A stretch of DNA of 64,000 nt, from contig NZ_SLXP01000012.1 of the NCBI RefSeq assembly GCF_004343075.1, positions 1 through 64,000 of the forward strand, in the 5' to 3' direction. The notes beneath the pieces are model-generated. The model was not told where the DNA came from, ran no database searches, and saw only the letters and a list, made by a program, of their open reading frames with translations. The DNA is from Rhodovulum marinum. GTDB lineage: Bacteria > Pseudomonadota > Alphaproteobacteria > Rhodobacterales > Rhodobacteraceae. This document shows positions 44,873-53,446 of this stretch, in pieces. Made by a program: the position numbers and the translations under genes. Each line of letters starts with the position of its first letter. Position 1 is the first letter of the stretch.

Positions 44873-45604
44873 ATGCTCGACCATCCCACCCTGAACCACC
44901 TGCGTGCCCTCAAGCTCGATGGCATGGCGGAGGCCTTCGCCGAGTTGCAGCGGCAAGACGATGCCGCCGAGATCAGCCATGCCGAATGGCTGGGTCTTCT
45001 GATCGACCGCGAGGCCGCGAACCGCAGCACGAAGCGCTACCAGAGCCGGATGCGCGCGGCCAAGTTGCGCCATGGGGGCGCCGCCATCGAGGACGTCAAT
45101 TACCGCGCCCCGCGGCGACTCGACCGGGACCTGTTTCGCCAGCTCGCGCACGGCGACTGGATCGGAAAGCGGCAAAATCTGATCATCACCGGCCCCTGCG
45201 GTGTCGGAAAGACCTGGCTGGCCTGCGCGCTCGGACAGAAAGCCTGCCGCGACGGTCGCACCGTCCTCTATCACCGCTTGTCGCGTCTGTTCGCCGATCT
45301 CGAACTCGCCCATGGTGACGGGCGGTTTCCCCGCTTGTTCCGCCAGATCATTCGCACCGACCTGCTCATCCTGGACGACTGGGGGCCCGAACGGCTGACA
45401 ACATCGCAGCGCCGCGACCTGATGGAAATCGTCGAGGACCGCTACCAGAACGGATCGATCATCATCACCAGCCAACTGCCCGTCGACGCCTGGCACGACG
45501 TCATCGGCGAGCCGACCTTCGCCGATGCAATCCTCGACCGCATCGTCCACAACGCTCACAGGTTGCCCTTGGACGGCCCCTCACTGCGAAAGAACGAAAC
45601 ATGA
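44873..45604 (+). CDS. istB: IS21 helper ATPase IstB
   Basis: 243 residues. DnaA/DnaC-like AAA+ ATPase with Walker A ITGPCGVGKTWLACALG (about 101-117), Walker B TDLLILDDWGPE (about 158-169) and sensor region SIIITSQLP. IstB oligomerises on DNA and selects or remodels the target for IstA. It is intact, so the IS21 copy may be mobile. Confidence 0.95.
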   Translation: MLDHPTLNHLRALKLDGMAEAFAELQRQDDAAEISHAEWLGLLIDREAANRSTKRYQSRMRAAKLRHGGAAIEDVNYRAPRRLDRDLFRQLAHGDWIGKRQNLIITGPCGVGKTWLACALGQKACRDGRTVLYHRLSRLFADLELAHGDGRFPRLFRQIIRTDLLILDDWGPERLTTSQRRDLMEIVEDRYQNGSIIITSQLPVDAWHDVIGEPTFADAILDRIVHNAHRLPLDGPSLRKNET

Positions 45605-47436
45605 CGCGCGACAGGGCCACCGCCACGCGCGACGCCGCGCCAGCGTCGTGGGGCGCGCACGGCGCCGCGCGCGGCTCCCCTATCACGAACCTCGAAAAGC
45701 TTGACCGCATCAAACAGAGGCGACATCAAGAAAGCACGCTCAGTGGCGACGTCTCGCGGTGACCGGATGTTGTCGGAATGCCCGACCGGATGCGTCGGTG
45801 TGCGCAATCTCTCCACCTTGAACAATGGGCGCGATGTATCACCCGTATCGATCGGGCGCAGCCCTTCGGTTGTCGAGACGGCCGAGTTCGTGCCCTTCAA
45901 TGTCCCTTTTCTTTCACGGGTTCTGCGTTCGGCCTTCGTCAGGCCCCGGCTTTCAGCTTCGATCTGGCGTTGCTGTCGGATCAGCTCAGCCAGCACCAGC
46001 TCATTAGACCCGGACTTGCCAAGGGCACGGGCCTTCCTCATCGCTTCGCGATATTCCCAGAGCGAGACGGGCGGAATTTCCAGGTTTCTGTACCGCGCCT
46101 CAACATACCGGCCATCGTCCAGTTCGACCCAGATCATTGAGATATCGCGAGGATCGTAGCGAACGACCACCTTTCCATCCCCGCGCCCAATGTGGCCTGC
46201 AAGGGCATCGGACCAGTACCTTATCTGGAACAGATGGATGCCGTCACGCCTGATCTTGCGCAGTTCACTCGGCAGGAAGCTCACCTGAAAGGCTTCCATC
46301 TCGAAGGGGATGTCGCCTGTCATTTGCTCTGAGAGCGCCTCCCATTTGGCAACGGGCGTGCAGCCAAGACTTGAATGAATGCTGTTGTTGTAACGGCAGA
46401 TTTCCAGAGCAAACCAGCGATCGAATTCGCTCAACGTCATCGTGGCCTTGCTTTCGGCGTCATAGTCGCCCTTTGCCGCGATCGAGGATTGCGTTGTTCC
46501 CGGCAACAGGTGAACGGCCCCCATCATGGTGCCGATCAACCGTTCGATGTGACCACCGAAGTGAGGACTTGCTGGCGGTCGATAGACCAGATCGATCCCC
46601 CAATCCGCACAGGCCGACCGAAAGGCGCGCGACCGGAAATCGCGACCGTTATCGACGTGGATGCTGTGCGGTTTGCCCTGTGCCGGCCAAGGAACATCGC
46701 ACGCCAATTCCGCAAGAAGTTCCTCCTTGAGGGCCACCGCCTGTGTCAGGCAAAGCGCCACTGACAGACGCGAAGGTGCCTCGAGAGAGGTGTAATATCC
46801 GGTCACCATCCGCGTTGCGACGTCGATCGCCAGCGTGACCCAAGGCCGCCCAATTGGTTTGCGTTCAAAGCCGTCGACAAGAATGATGTCCGCCGGTGTA
46901 TGATCAATTTGGACGATCTCCAGTGGCATACTGGCCTTGTTCTCACCTGTGACCGGCGCAAATTTCTGGCGGGCCGCCTTTGCGCCCTCTCGTGCCTTCG
47001 CAACTTCGCGGGCATCCATCGCATCCAGACGACGCTGAACCGTTCGCCGTGTCGGCGGTTGCAAGCCCTCCTGCCAGCAAGCGCTGCGGATTTCTGTCAC
47101 GACGCGCGACAAGCTCGAACGCTCCCGGCGCAAGAAATAGCGGCGAAGGTGCTCCTCGATTACCGCTTCGACTTTGCTGGATATTAACATCGTCCCGGTC
47201 GGGCGGCCCCGTTTCCGCGGAGCCAGAGCGCTGGTGCGCCCACCCTCTTCCGCCAACCGTTTTATCCAACGCCAGACCGTCGCCCTGCTGACACCAAGCT
47301 CCCAAACGGCGTCATTGATGCCACGTTCCAGGCTGCCAGTCCCATTGAGATATGCCTGAACAAGAGGGCGCAGCACCGCGGCCCTGCGCGCCTCTTCAGC
47401 ACCAACAGCAACGCAGTCTTCGCCATCACCATCCAT
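45556..47436 (-). pseudogene. tniA: TniA/TnsB-type DDE transposase with C-terminus replaced by IS21 end
   Basis: About 543 native codons from ATG 47436. N-terminal HTH modules (GVSRATVWRWIKRL and a second near TRRTVQRRL) precede an rve-type core with D in EIVQIDHTPADI, D in IHVDNGRDFRS and E in HFGGHIERLIGTM, then the Mu C-terminal beta domain. This is the TniA/TnsB family, which acts with TniB-type ATPases and TniQ. At 45806 the frame enters IS21 sequence and continues about 80 codons inside it. No tniB or tniQ is present. Only the last few native residues seem lost, but without partner genes it should be inactive alone. Confidence 0.85.
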
Positions 47437-47467
47437 CGATATTTGCCGCAAATGTCTGTGAACCCTG

Positions 47468-47582
47468 TCTCAGGTTTAAGGGCAAAAATATCAGAATTAA
47501 AGGCAAAATCTCATATTTAAGGGCAAAGCTCAGCCGTTGATTTCGTTGGATTTCCCATCTCACAATTAAGGGCTACGCGACA
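47468..47582 (-). repeat. TniA-type transposon end with four 19-bp repeats
   Basis: Four copies of a 19-base motif close to TCTCATATTTAAGGGCAAA lie at 47468-47486, 47489-47507, 47509-47527 and 47558-47576. The first three are spaced 21 and 20 bases apart, two helix turns; the last is beside the presumed tip. On the minus strand the end reads TGTCGCGTAGCCC from 47582, and a TGT tip is typical of Tn7/Tn5053-type ends. The repeats are likely transposase binding sites. The opposite end was not found. Confidence 0.7.
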
Positions 47583-47589
47583 GGAGTCC

Positions 47590-47618
47590 AGCATACATAC
47601 GATATTATACTATCGCAA
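47590..47618 (-). promoter_or_regulatory. Orphan copy of the conjugation promoter/operator
   Basis: On the minus strand, TTGCGA (47613-47618), a 17-base spacer containing the perfect dyad GATAGTATAATATC-like palindrome, then TATGCT (47590-47595). It matches the promoter at 18.84 kb at 28 of 31 positions. Eight bases past its -10 the TniA transposon end begins, so the gene it once served has been displaced. Confidence 0.55.
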
Positions 47619-47846
47619 CACCAAGTATAAAGACGCATAATGAAGTTTATGTTAAATTTCGAAGAATTCAGCGCGTAGGGACTTATTATGCAGCCTAAAG
47701 TCGACATCAAACTGCATCGGATTGTTTCATCCGAGCAGACAAATGTTGCTGACTACATTTAGATCGTTCCGTTCCTCCATTAATCGTGAAGCATCTGATG
47801 TGATGTCAATTTCCAGGCCAGAGTCCTTTTCTTGCAGAATCGCTGG

Positions 47847-48209
47847 CTACCCGTCACGCGCCCACGCAATTGCGGACTCGGTATCGCTGGATTCGAACCA
47901 CTGCATCTCGGAGCCCGTCAATAGGTTGACCACCCGTGCGCCCCATTCCATCCATCTGCGTTCTCCGACAACCGCTATGCGACCGAAATCGTTCGCGTGG
48001 GCGGTGTCGACCTTCAGATCTTCTAGCATCGCCGAAGGCTCTTCGTAGCCCTCGAAACTTGTAAGGTCGAGAACCAGACCCGGATTATCGGTTGTTCCAA
48101 GACGCTCATGAAGCAGCGCGTGCATTTACTTGAATTCTGTCTCCGTCAACTTGCCTTCGCAGACGAGCCCGATGACATCATCACGCTCGGTCAGCGTTTC
48201 CTTGAACAT
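47847..48209 (-). pseudogene. SpoIIAA/STAS-like protein with in-frame stop
   Basis: Read from ATG 48209, 27 codons (MFKETLTERDDVIGLVCEGK...) lead to TAA at 48126-48128. The same frame continues at once with ATG 48125 for 92 residues (MHALLHERLG...LVLDLTSFEG...RIAVVGERRWMEWG). Together they give a 120-residue SpoIIAA-like (DUF3478) protein with its N-terminal strand in place. The stop sits at codon 28, where the family normally has a sense codon. Either the gene is dead or the downstream ATG re-initiates. It overlaps the CDF gene upstream by 29 bases. Confidence 0.7.
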
Positions 48210-49146
48210 TGGTCTTCTCCTTTTCACTTGCGTTGCCGTGACCGTAGAGATCGGCGTTCTGATGAGCGCGATCCTCGTGCTCGAATTCGAGGCTGGAATG
48301 GCTGATGCCGAATTCTTCCTTCAGCCGCTCCTTGATCGCGCTCTTGATCTCTTCGATCTTCGACCATCCCTCGGCTGCCACGACGACATGACAGTCGAGC
48401 GCAGCCTCGTGCTCTTGCATTTGCCAGAGATGGACGTGGTGGACGTCGGCGACGCCTTCGACTTTCCGCATCGCTTCGACGACGGCCTCGTTGTCGATGT
48501 CCGGCGGGCTCCCGAGCATCAGGGTTCGGATTGGGCCGCCTATTTCAGTGAAAGACAGATACAGGATGTAGGTCGCGATGCCGATGGTGATGGCAGGATC
48601 GACCCAACGCATGTCGTAAAGGATGATCAGCGACCCAGCGACGATAACCGCGACCGAAGCAAGCGCATCCGAAAGGTTGTGGAGAAAAAGCGCACGGATG
48701 TTCACGCTCCCCTTCTGCATCGAATAGGTCAGCATTGCGGTCAGCGTGTCGACCACAAGCGCGATTCCACCGAGAATGACGACGGTCCACCCCATGACTT
48801 CGGGTGGATCAATCATGCGCATGCCACCTTCGTAGATCAGATAGAAGCCGATCACGATGAGGGTGGTGTAGTTGATCAGGGCCGCGACGATTTCGACCCG
48901 GCCATAGCCGAAGGTCATGCGCTCATCGGCCGGGCGGCGCGCGATCTTGCGTGCGGCAAAGGCAATGACAAGCGAGGCCATATCGGAAAAGTTGTGCAGC
49001 GCATCGGCGATCAGTGCCAGGCTGCCCGACAATATGCCCCCGACGATTTGCGCAACGGTAAGAAGCCCGTTCGCCCAGATCGCGATGGCAACCCGCCGAT
49101 CGCCAGAATCCGGATCGATATGCGCGTGCCCGTGGTCATGTGGCAT
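48181..49146 (-). CDS. CDF-family divalent cation exporter (CzcD/ZitB-like)
   Basis: 321 residues from ATG 49146, which keeps the His-rich start MPHDHGHAHID. Six membrane helices are visible. The transport-site motifs are HNFSD in helix 2 and HNLSD in helix 5, each with His and Asp four residues apart. A C-terminal ferredoxin-like metal domain (VEGVADVHHVHLWQMQEHEAALDCHV) follows. It exports Zn, Cd or Co by proton exchange. It overlaps the transglutaminase-like gene by 11 bases, and both lie after a MerR-type promoter. Confidence 0.92.
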   Translation of the reverse strand: MPHDHGHAHIDPDSGDRRVAIAIWANGLLTVAQIVGGILSGSLALIADALHNFSDMASLVIAFAARKIARRPADERMTFGYGRVEIVAALINYTTLIVIGFYLIYEGGMRMIDPPEVMGWTVVILGGIALVVDTLTAMLTYSMQKGSVNIRALFLHNLSDALASVAVIVAGSLIILYDMRWVDPAITIGIATYILYLSFTEIGGPIRTLMLGSPPDIDNEAVVEAMRKVEGVADVHHVHLWQMQEHEAALDCHVVVAAEGWSKIEEIKSAIKERLKEEFGISHSSLEFEHEDRAHQNADLYGHGNASEKEKTNVQGNADRA

Positions 49147-49891
49147 TGGCAGGCTCCTCATGCGCGTGTGTCGCGCGTCGGTCAGTCTTGAGGCGGTCGC
49201 TGCGGAAACCACGAACGCGCGCATTCATCCAGTGGCGTATGATATGACGGTAAAGGGCACCACGCAGCCATCCAAAGGATTGCTCATGGGAAAAATAGAA
49301 GGCGTCCGGCGTATCAAACACGCCGAAATCCTGCACGATGCCGGTTTTCTGAATGTAGGTATCTTCTCCGTTCCAGGCGACGGGAGGCGCGCCAAGGCAA
49401 TCCGTGCCCGCGCCATAACCGCAGAGACTTTCTGTGTCCGAGAATGACGTTTGCAGGACATCGAGGAAAGCGTCATCCAGGATGAAGCCTTCAAGGTTGA
49501 TCCAGGCACCTTGAAATTCGATCTCGACCCATGAGTGGAGAATTTCCTGCGGAGCAAGCGGATACACCAGCTCAGGGACAACACCGCGCTGCAAGCCTTT
49601 GTGGATCGTAAACCCATGCAACCGGCAACGAATGCCGACACCACGCAGCAGCGCCATCAAGAGCGTGCTTTTGGTATTGCACTGCCCATAGCCGTCGGAA
49701 AGCACTTCGGATGCGGGGATGTCGTCAGCTCGATTGTATCCGAACGCGATTTCATTCCGAACGAAATCATAGGCAGCTCCGATCCGATCGTATTCGGATA
49801 AGCCGCGCCAGCTGCGGTTCTCAATTAGACGCGCAAGAGGCGCGGCATCAAAATCCAGTAGTTTGGTGGGTACAAGTAGGGGGTCGATCAT
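49136..49891 (-). CDS. Transglutaminase-like cysteine protein
   Basis: 251 residues from ATG 49891; an upstream TTG would fall in the promoter. The Cys-His-acid set is visible: DGYGQCNTKSTLLMALLRGVGI (Cys about 72), ILHSWVEIEF (His about 120) and WINLEGFILDD. No signal peptide is seen, so it may act in the cytoplasm. It precedes the CDF exporter in one operon driven by a MerR-type promoter (49927-49957). The reaction, possibly protein or peptide processing, is unknown. Confidence 0.78.
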   Translation of the reverse strand: MIDPLLVPTKLLDFDAAPLARLIENRSWRGLSEYDRIGAAYDFVRNEIAFGYNRADDIPASEVLSDGYGQCNTKSTLLMALLRGVGIRCRLHGFTIHKGLQRGVVPELVYPLAPQEILHSWVEIEFQGAWINLEGFILDDAFLDVLQTSFSDTESLCGYGAGTDCLGAPPVAWNGEDTYIQKTGIVQDFGVFDTPDAFYFSHEQSFGWLRGALYRHIIRHWMNARVRGFRSDRLKTDRRATHAHEEPANAT

Positions 49892-49926
49892 CTGCAACGG
49901 GTCGCTCCTCGAATCGTCTTGGAACA

Positions 49927-49957
49927 AGACTAATTGCTATAGTCACTATAGCTTCAA
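49927..49957 (-). promoter_or_regulatory. MerR-type promoter of the transglutaminase-CDF operon
   Basis: On the minus strand, TTGAAG (49952-49957), a 19-base spacer with the dyad CTATAGTGACTATAG, and TAGTCT (49927-49932). An overlong 19-base spacer with a central dyad is the signature of promoters activated by MerR-family proteins. The dyad differs from the other three sites in the first half-site base pairs. Confidence 0.65.
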
Positions 49958-49986
49958 TCCTTTCTTTCAGAAAGAATCTCCCGCAA

Positions 49987-50586
49987 CTATTTGTCCGTGT
50001 GAACCGCTTTGTGGTGTTCGCCGTGTGCGTCGCGCAGGATGTCGATACCGCCCCAGGCCGCGATCCCGGCGACGATCACACCGACGACAAGGTCCGGCCA
50101 GTTGGTTCCTAGCCAAGCGACGAGGCCACCGGCCACGACGATCCCGAGGTTCGCGGCGAAATCGTTGTAACTGAAGGTGTTGGCCGCGCGGATATTGACG
50201 TTTGGATTTTTGAGCTTAGCGAGCAGCCAAACGCAGACTGCGTTGATAGCCGCCGCGATCAGGGCCATTGCAATCATGATCGTCCCGAGCGGATCTGACC
50301 CACCGATGTAGCGGCGCCACGCATCGTAGAGGATGCCTGCAGCGAACAGGATCAGCAGCCCGCCGGAAACGTTCGCCGCCCCGCGTTTCCATTTGGCGGA
50401 TCGGGACAAAGCGAAAAGGCTGATCGCGTAGACGAAGCTGTCGGAGAGGTTATCGAGCCCGTTGGCGATCAGGGCACTTGAGTCGCCGAAGGCGCCTGTT
50501 GCGAAAAAAGCCACGGCCAAACCGATATTGAGCGCCAGAACGATCCAAAGCGTCCGTCTCTCCATTGAATCTTGTCTAGCGGCCAT
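49987..50586 (-). CDS. CDF-like cation transporter lacking the C-terminal metal domain
   Basis: 199 residues from ATG 50586. It has about six hydrophobic helices with a CDF-type motif GLDNLSDSFVYA in helix 2 (Asp-Asp) and SYNDFAANLG in helix 5, where the first acidic or histidine ligand is replaced. No cytoplasmic ferredoxin-like domain follows. Such short CDF relatives are common beside MerR genes; metal choice is uncertain. It lies 82 bases after merR on the same strand and is probably co-transcribed with it. Confidence 0.8.
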   Translation of the reverse strand: MAARQDSMERRTLWIVLALNIGLAVAFFATGAFGDSSALIANGLDNLSDSFVYAISLFALSRSAKWKRGAANVSGGLLILFAAGILYDAWRRYIGGSDPLGTIMIAMALIAAAINAVCVWLLAKLKNPNVNIRAANTFSYNDFAANLGIVVAGGLVAWLGTNWPDLVVGVIVAGIAAWGGIDILRDAHGEHHKAVHTDK

Positions 50587-50668
50587 TTTGTGGTTCCAGC
50601 TTGTGTTGTACGACACATTAACTTCTGCGGCAGATCTGCGTTCCAGCCGGAATGTTGGCTGAATTCCT

Positions 50669-51097
50669 TCAGGCCCCGATTTCCTCGTGTTCGGTCAAGC
50701 ATTCCGAATGGTCCCGCAACACCTCAAGCACCTTGCAATCTCCCGTCCGCCCGCCGCTGCATTCGTGAACCATGCGTTTCAGTTCCGTGCGCAGCGCCTT
50801 CAGGCGGGCCATGCGCTGCTCCACCTGTTTGAGCTGGCGACGCGCGATGGCATCAGCCTCATCACAGGGCCGGTTGGGATGGTCGCTGAGGTCGAGCAGC
50901 TCGCGGATCGCATCGAGCGAGAAACCGAGTTGTCGCGAATGGCGGATGAAGGACAGCCGGTCGAGCTGTGCATTGTCGTAGCGCCTCTGCCCGCCTTCGG
51001 TCCTGCCAGGTTCGGGCATGAGCCCAATCTGTTCGTAGTACCGGATGGTCTGCACCTTCGTGCCAGTCTTCTTTGACAGAGTACCGATCGTGAGCAT
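50669..51097 (-). CDS. MerR-family metal sensor (ZntR/CadR/PbrR type)
   Basis: 142 residues from ATG 51097. The MerR winged helix (MLTIGTLSKKTGTKVQTIRYYEQIGLM), dimer helix and C-terminal metal loop are complete. Cysteines at 78, 113 and 121 correspond to the three ligands of divalent sensors; copper sensors lack the one near 78. A fourth cysteine is at 133. This points to Zn, Cd or Pb. The gene is divergent from the SCO1-to-lnt operon and likely activates that promoter and three related ones in the island. Confidence 0.92.
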   Translation of the reverse strand: MLTIGTLSKKTGTKVQTIRYYEQIGLMPEPGRTEGGQRRYDNAQLDRLSFIRHSRQLGFSLDAIRELLDLSDHPNRPCDEADAIARRQLKQVEQRMARLKALRTELKRMVHECSGGRTGDCKVLEVLRDHSECLTEHEEIGA

Positions 51098-51202
51098 TTT
51101 CGCCTCCATGAAAAAGATACAGTTTGTGTAGGTTTTGCCGTCGGAATAAACAAGTGTCGGTTTCACAGACGCGTGAGTTCAAGCTATACCATGATTTCGT
51201 GC

Positions 51203-51233
51203 TTGAACCTCTAGCGGCTAGAGGATGTATCCG
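51203..51233 (+). promoter_or_regulatory. MerR-type promoter of the SCO1-to-lnt operon
   Basis: TTGAAC (51203-51208), a 19-base spacer with CTCTAG-CGG-CTAGAG, and TATCCG (51228-51233). The perfect dyad inside an overlong spacer is the MerR-family activation layout. It faces the SCO1 gene and lies in the divergent region next to the merR gene, which it may also control. Confidence 0.8.
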
Positions 51234-51268
51234 CACTTGCAATAAGAATCAAAAACAGGCGAACAGGA

Positions 51269-51871
51269 TTGTCCCTTACATCGGCACAGAAGTTTCTTTG
51301 GGTTTTGGCAGGCGTGGCAGCGCTTGCCTTCGTATGGCTCTTGCTATGGTCCGATTATCGTGCCGATAGCGCCCGAACTGACGCCGAGCCGCCTTTTTTC
51401 GCTGAGTTCGAACTGACGGACCACCAGGGTATGGTTCAAACCGAGGAGGACTTTGCGGGGCGCTGGATGCTGGTTTTTTTCGGCTTTACCAACTGCCCCG
51501 ACGTCTGCCCGACGACCCTATCTGAGGTCGCGGCGGTGATGGACGGTCTGGGCGACGATGCCGCCAAGGTCCAGCCGATTTTCATCACCATCGACCCCGA
51601 ACGGGACACGCCCGCCGCACTCGCCGAATACGTCCCGCTGTTCGATGCGGGCATCATCGGTCTGACCGGCACGCCGGAACAGATCGCCGCCACATCCGAG
51701 ACGTTTCCGATCTTCTTTGAACGCGTCGAAGAGGCTGCGGCGCCGGATGGTTACACGATGGGCCACACGTCGCATTTGTTCCTCTTCGATCCCGACGCGG
51801 GCTTCGCCGACTCGTGGCCCTACGGCACCTCCGCCGAAGAGATACTCGCCGATCTGGAAGAGAGGTTCTGA
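51269..51871 (+). CDS. SCO1/SenC-family copper/thiol protein (first copy)
   Basis: 200 residues from TTG, preceded by an ACAGGA ribosome site. One N-terminal membrane anchor (about 9-27) and a periplasmic thioredoxin fold carry CPDVCP (about 76-81) and the distal copper-ligand histidine in GYTMGHTSHLF. SCO proteins deliver copper to cytochrome oxidase or reduce its cysteines. It is the first gene of the operon behind the MerR-type promoter. A second SCO copy lies 2 kb downstream. Confidence 0.9.
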   Translation: MSLTSAQKFLWVLAGVAALAFVWLLLWSDYRADSARTDAEPPFFAEFELTDHQGMVQTEEDFAGRWMLVFFGFTNCPDVCPTTLSEVAAVMDGLGDDAAKVQPIFITIDPERDTPAALAEYVPLFDAGIIGLTGTPEQIAATSETFPIFFERVEEAAAPDGYTMGHTSHLFLFDPDAGFADSWPYGTSAEEILADLEERF

Positions 51872-51876
51872 CCGAC

Positions 51877-52299
51877 ATGAACCGTATGTCCGGAGAAACA
51901 GCCCTCGGGCTGGCGTGGATCATCGCGCTCGTCGCCTCGCTTGCCGTGCTTTTTGTCGGCGAGGTGCTGGGGCAGACGCCCTGTGTGCTGTGCTGGTTCC
52001 AGCGCGCCTTCATGTTCCCCTTGGCCATTGTCCTCGGGCTCGGCCTTTGGTGGCGGGACGGCCGCGTGGGGCGCTACGGCATCGCATTGGCGCTTGGCGG
52101 CGGCGCAATCGCCCTCTGGCACATGGGGCTGTACGTCGGTCTTGTTCCCGAACGCGTCCAGCCCTGCACGGCCACCGGCCCCTCTTGCACCGATGACAAC
52201 CAACTGGTCTTCGGCATCCCTATCCCGCTGATGGCGCTCGCCGCCTTCGCGCTGATCGGGGCGCTGTCGGCCCTTTCATTGAAGGACACACGAACATGA
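51877..52299 (+). CDS. dsbB: Disulfide bond formation protein DsbB
   Basis: 140 residues from ATG 51877, five bases after the sco1 stop. Four membrane helices. The quinone-side pair CVLC lies after helix 1 (about 29-32) and the periplasmic pair in QPCTATGPSC, as in DsbB. It should reoxidise the DsbA-like protein encoded next (four-base overlap). A full DsbA-DsbB pair in a metal operon suggests repair or protection of periplasmic thiols from metal attack. Confidence 0.9.
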   Translation: MNRMSGETALGLAWIIALVASLAVLFVGEVLGQTPCVLCWFQRAFMFPLAIVLGLGLWWRDGRVGRYGIALALGGGAIALWHMGLYVGLVPERVQPCTATGPSCTDDNQLVFGIPIPLMALAAFALIGALSALSLKDTRT

Positions 52300-52955
52300 A
52301 TCGACGCGGCCTGATCCTGTCCGTTCTTGCCCTCGGCGCCGCCGGTTTCGGCGGAGCCACCTGGTTTGCAATCCGCCCCGGCCCAGTGGCCGAAGCGGAG
52401 CCCGTTGCTCCGGAACTTGCGGAGGCGATGATCCGCCCCTACTCGCCCATCCTCGGGCCTGCGGATGCGCCCGTCACGATCGTCGAATTCTTCGATCCGG
52501 CCTGCGAGGCCTGTCGCGCCTTTCATCCCATCGTGAAGGACATCATGGCCGAGCATGGGGAAGCTGTCCGCGTCGTGATCCGCTACACGCCCTTCCACGG
52601 CGCGGCATCCGAGGAAGCCATCCGCGTGCTCGAAGCGGCGCGCATGCAGGACGTTTACGTGCCGGTGCTCGAGGCCGTTCTGCGGGAACAGCCGAGATGG
52701 GCGTCGCACGGTGCCCCGGCGCCTGGCCTGATCCTTCAGATCGCCGCCACGGCCGGACTCGATGCCGAAGCCGCGCGCACGCAAATGCTGGCACCCGGTG
52801 TCGTGGCGATCCTTAACCAGGATCGTGCTGACGTCGAGGCCGTGGGAATTCGCCAGACGCCCACATTCTTTGTGAACGGCAAGCCGCTCGATCCATTCGG
52901 GGAGGCAGAGTTGCGTCGTCTGGTGGCCGCCGAAGTCGCTGCCGCGCAAAGCTGA
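52296..52955 (+). CDS. DsbA-family thiol:disulfide oxidoreductase
   Basis: 219 residues. The N-terminal membrane or signal segment begins MNRRGLILSVLALGAAGFGG. The thioredoxin fold shows FFDPACEACRAFHPI (active site CEAC, about 69-72), an inserted helical domain and the cis-proline loop in IRQTPTFFVNGKPL. It is exported and probably membrane-anchored. It is paired with DsbB by overlap. Confidence 0.9.
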   Translation: MNRRGLILSVLALGAAGFGGATWFAIRPGPVAEAEPVAPELAEAMIRPYSPILGPADAPVTIVEFFDPACEACRAFHPIVKDIMAEHGEAVRVVIRYTPFHGAASEEAIRVLEAARMQDVYVPVLEAVLREQPRWASHGAPAPGLILQIAATAGLDAEAARTQMLAPGVVAILNQDRADVEAVGIRQTPTFFVNGKPLDPFGEAELRRLVAAEVAAAQS

Positions 52956-52978
52956 ATGGAAAGGGCAGGATCAGAACG

Positions 52979-53446
52979 ATGAAAAAGTATATTTTGACTG
53001 GCACACTGGCCGCGCTTTTGACCCTTGGAGGGCTCTCGGTGCCCGCGCTGGCCGGACCCGAGGATGTTGTCGTCGAGAACGCGTGGTCCCGCGCCTCCAT
53101 CGGGATGAACCGTCCCGGGGCCGCTTACATGACGATCCGCAACACTGGCGACGAGCCGGTGACGCTGATCGGCCTTACAACACCGCTCGCGATGATGCCC
53201 GAAATCCACGAGACGAAGACCAATGCCGAAGGTGTGAGCTCCATGAGCCCGGCGGGGGAGATCGCGATCGCCCCGGGCGAGAGCGTCGCGCTCGAACCGG
53301 GGGGCCTGCACGCAATGCTGATGCGGCTACAAGAACCGATGACGGAAGGGGACACCTTTCCGCTGACCCTGCTTTTCGACGACGGAGGCGAAGTGACGGT
53401 CAAGGTGCCGATCCTCGGAATCGCCGCGCGGGGGCCAGAGGACTGA
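52979..53446 (+). CDS. Periplasmic copper chaperone PCu(A)C
   Basis: 155 residues with a signal peptide ending at PALA-G. The mature domain has the PCu(A)C ligand pattern: His in PEIHETKT, Met in SSMSPAG and HAM in GGLHAMLM, that is H(x)nM(x)nHxM. It carries copper in the periplasm and hands it to cytochrome oxidase together with SCO proteins. Its stop overlaps the second SCO1 gene by one base. Confidence 0.92.
   Translation: MKKYILTGTLAALLTLGGLSVPALAGPEDVVVENAWSRASIGMNRPGAAYMTIRNTGDEPVTLIGLTTPLAMMPEIHETKTNAEGVSSMSPAGEIAIAPGESVALEPGGLHAMLMRLQEPMTEGDTFPLTLLFDDGGEVTVKVPILGIAARGPED

Larger units (their letters stand above)
43144..45806 (+). mobile_element. IS21-family element
   Basis: 2663 bases with istA and istB. 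Both ends begin TGCGCACACCG (left 43144-43154; right as reverse complement 45796-45806). Inside are repeats of ATCCGGTC every 23 bases: 43160, 43183 and 43206 on the left, and inverted copies at 45761 and 45784 on the right. Multiple terminal repeats are a hallmark of IS21. No target duplication is seen: left neighbour is an IS256 transposase, right neighbour a TniA-type gene. Confidence 0.88.

Noticed and set aside
47688-47762. 24-codon plus-strand frame beginning MQPKVDIKLHR
   Set aside because: Too short to support; may be the broken start of a displaced gene but nothing confirms it.
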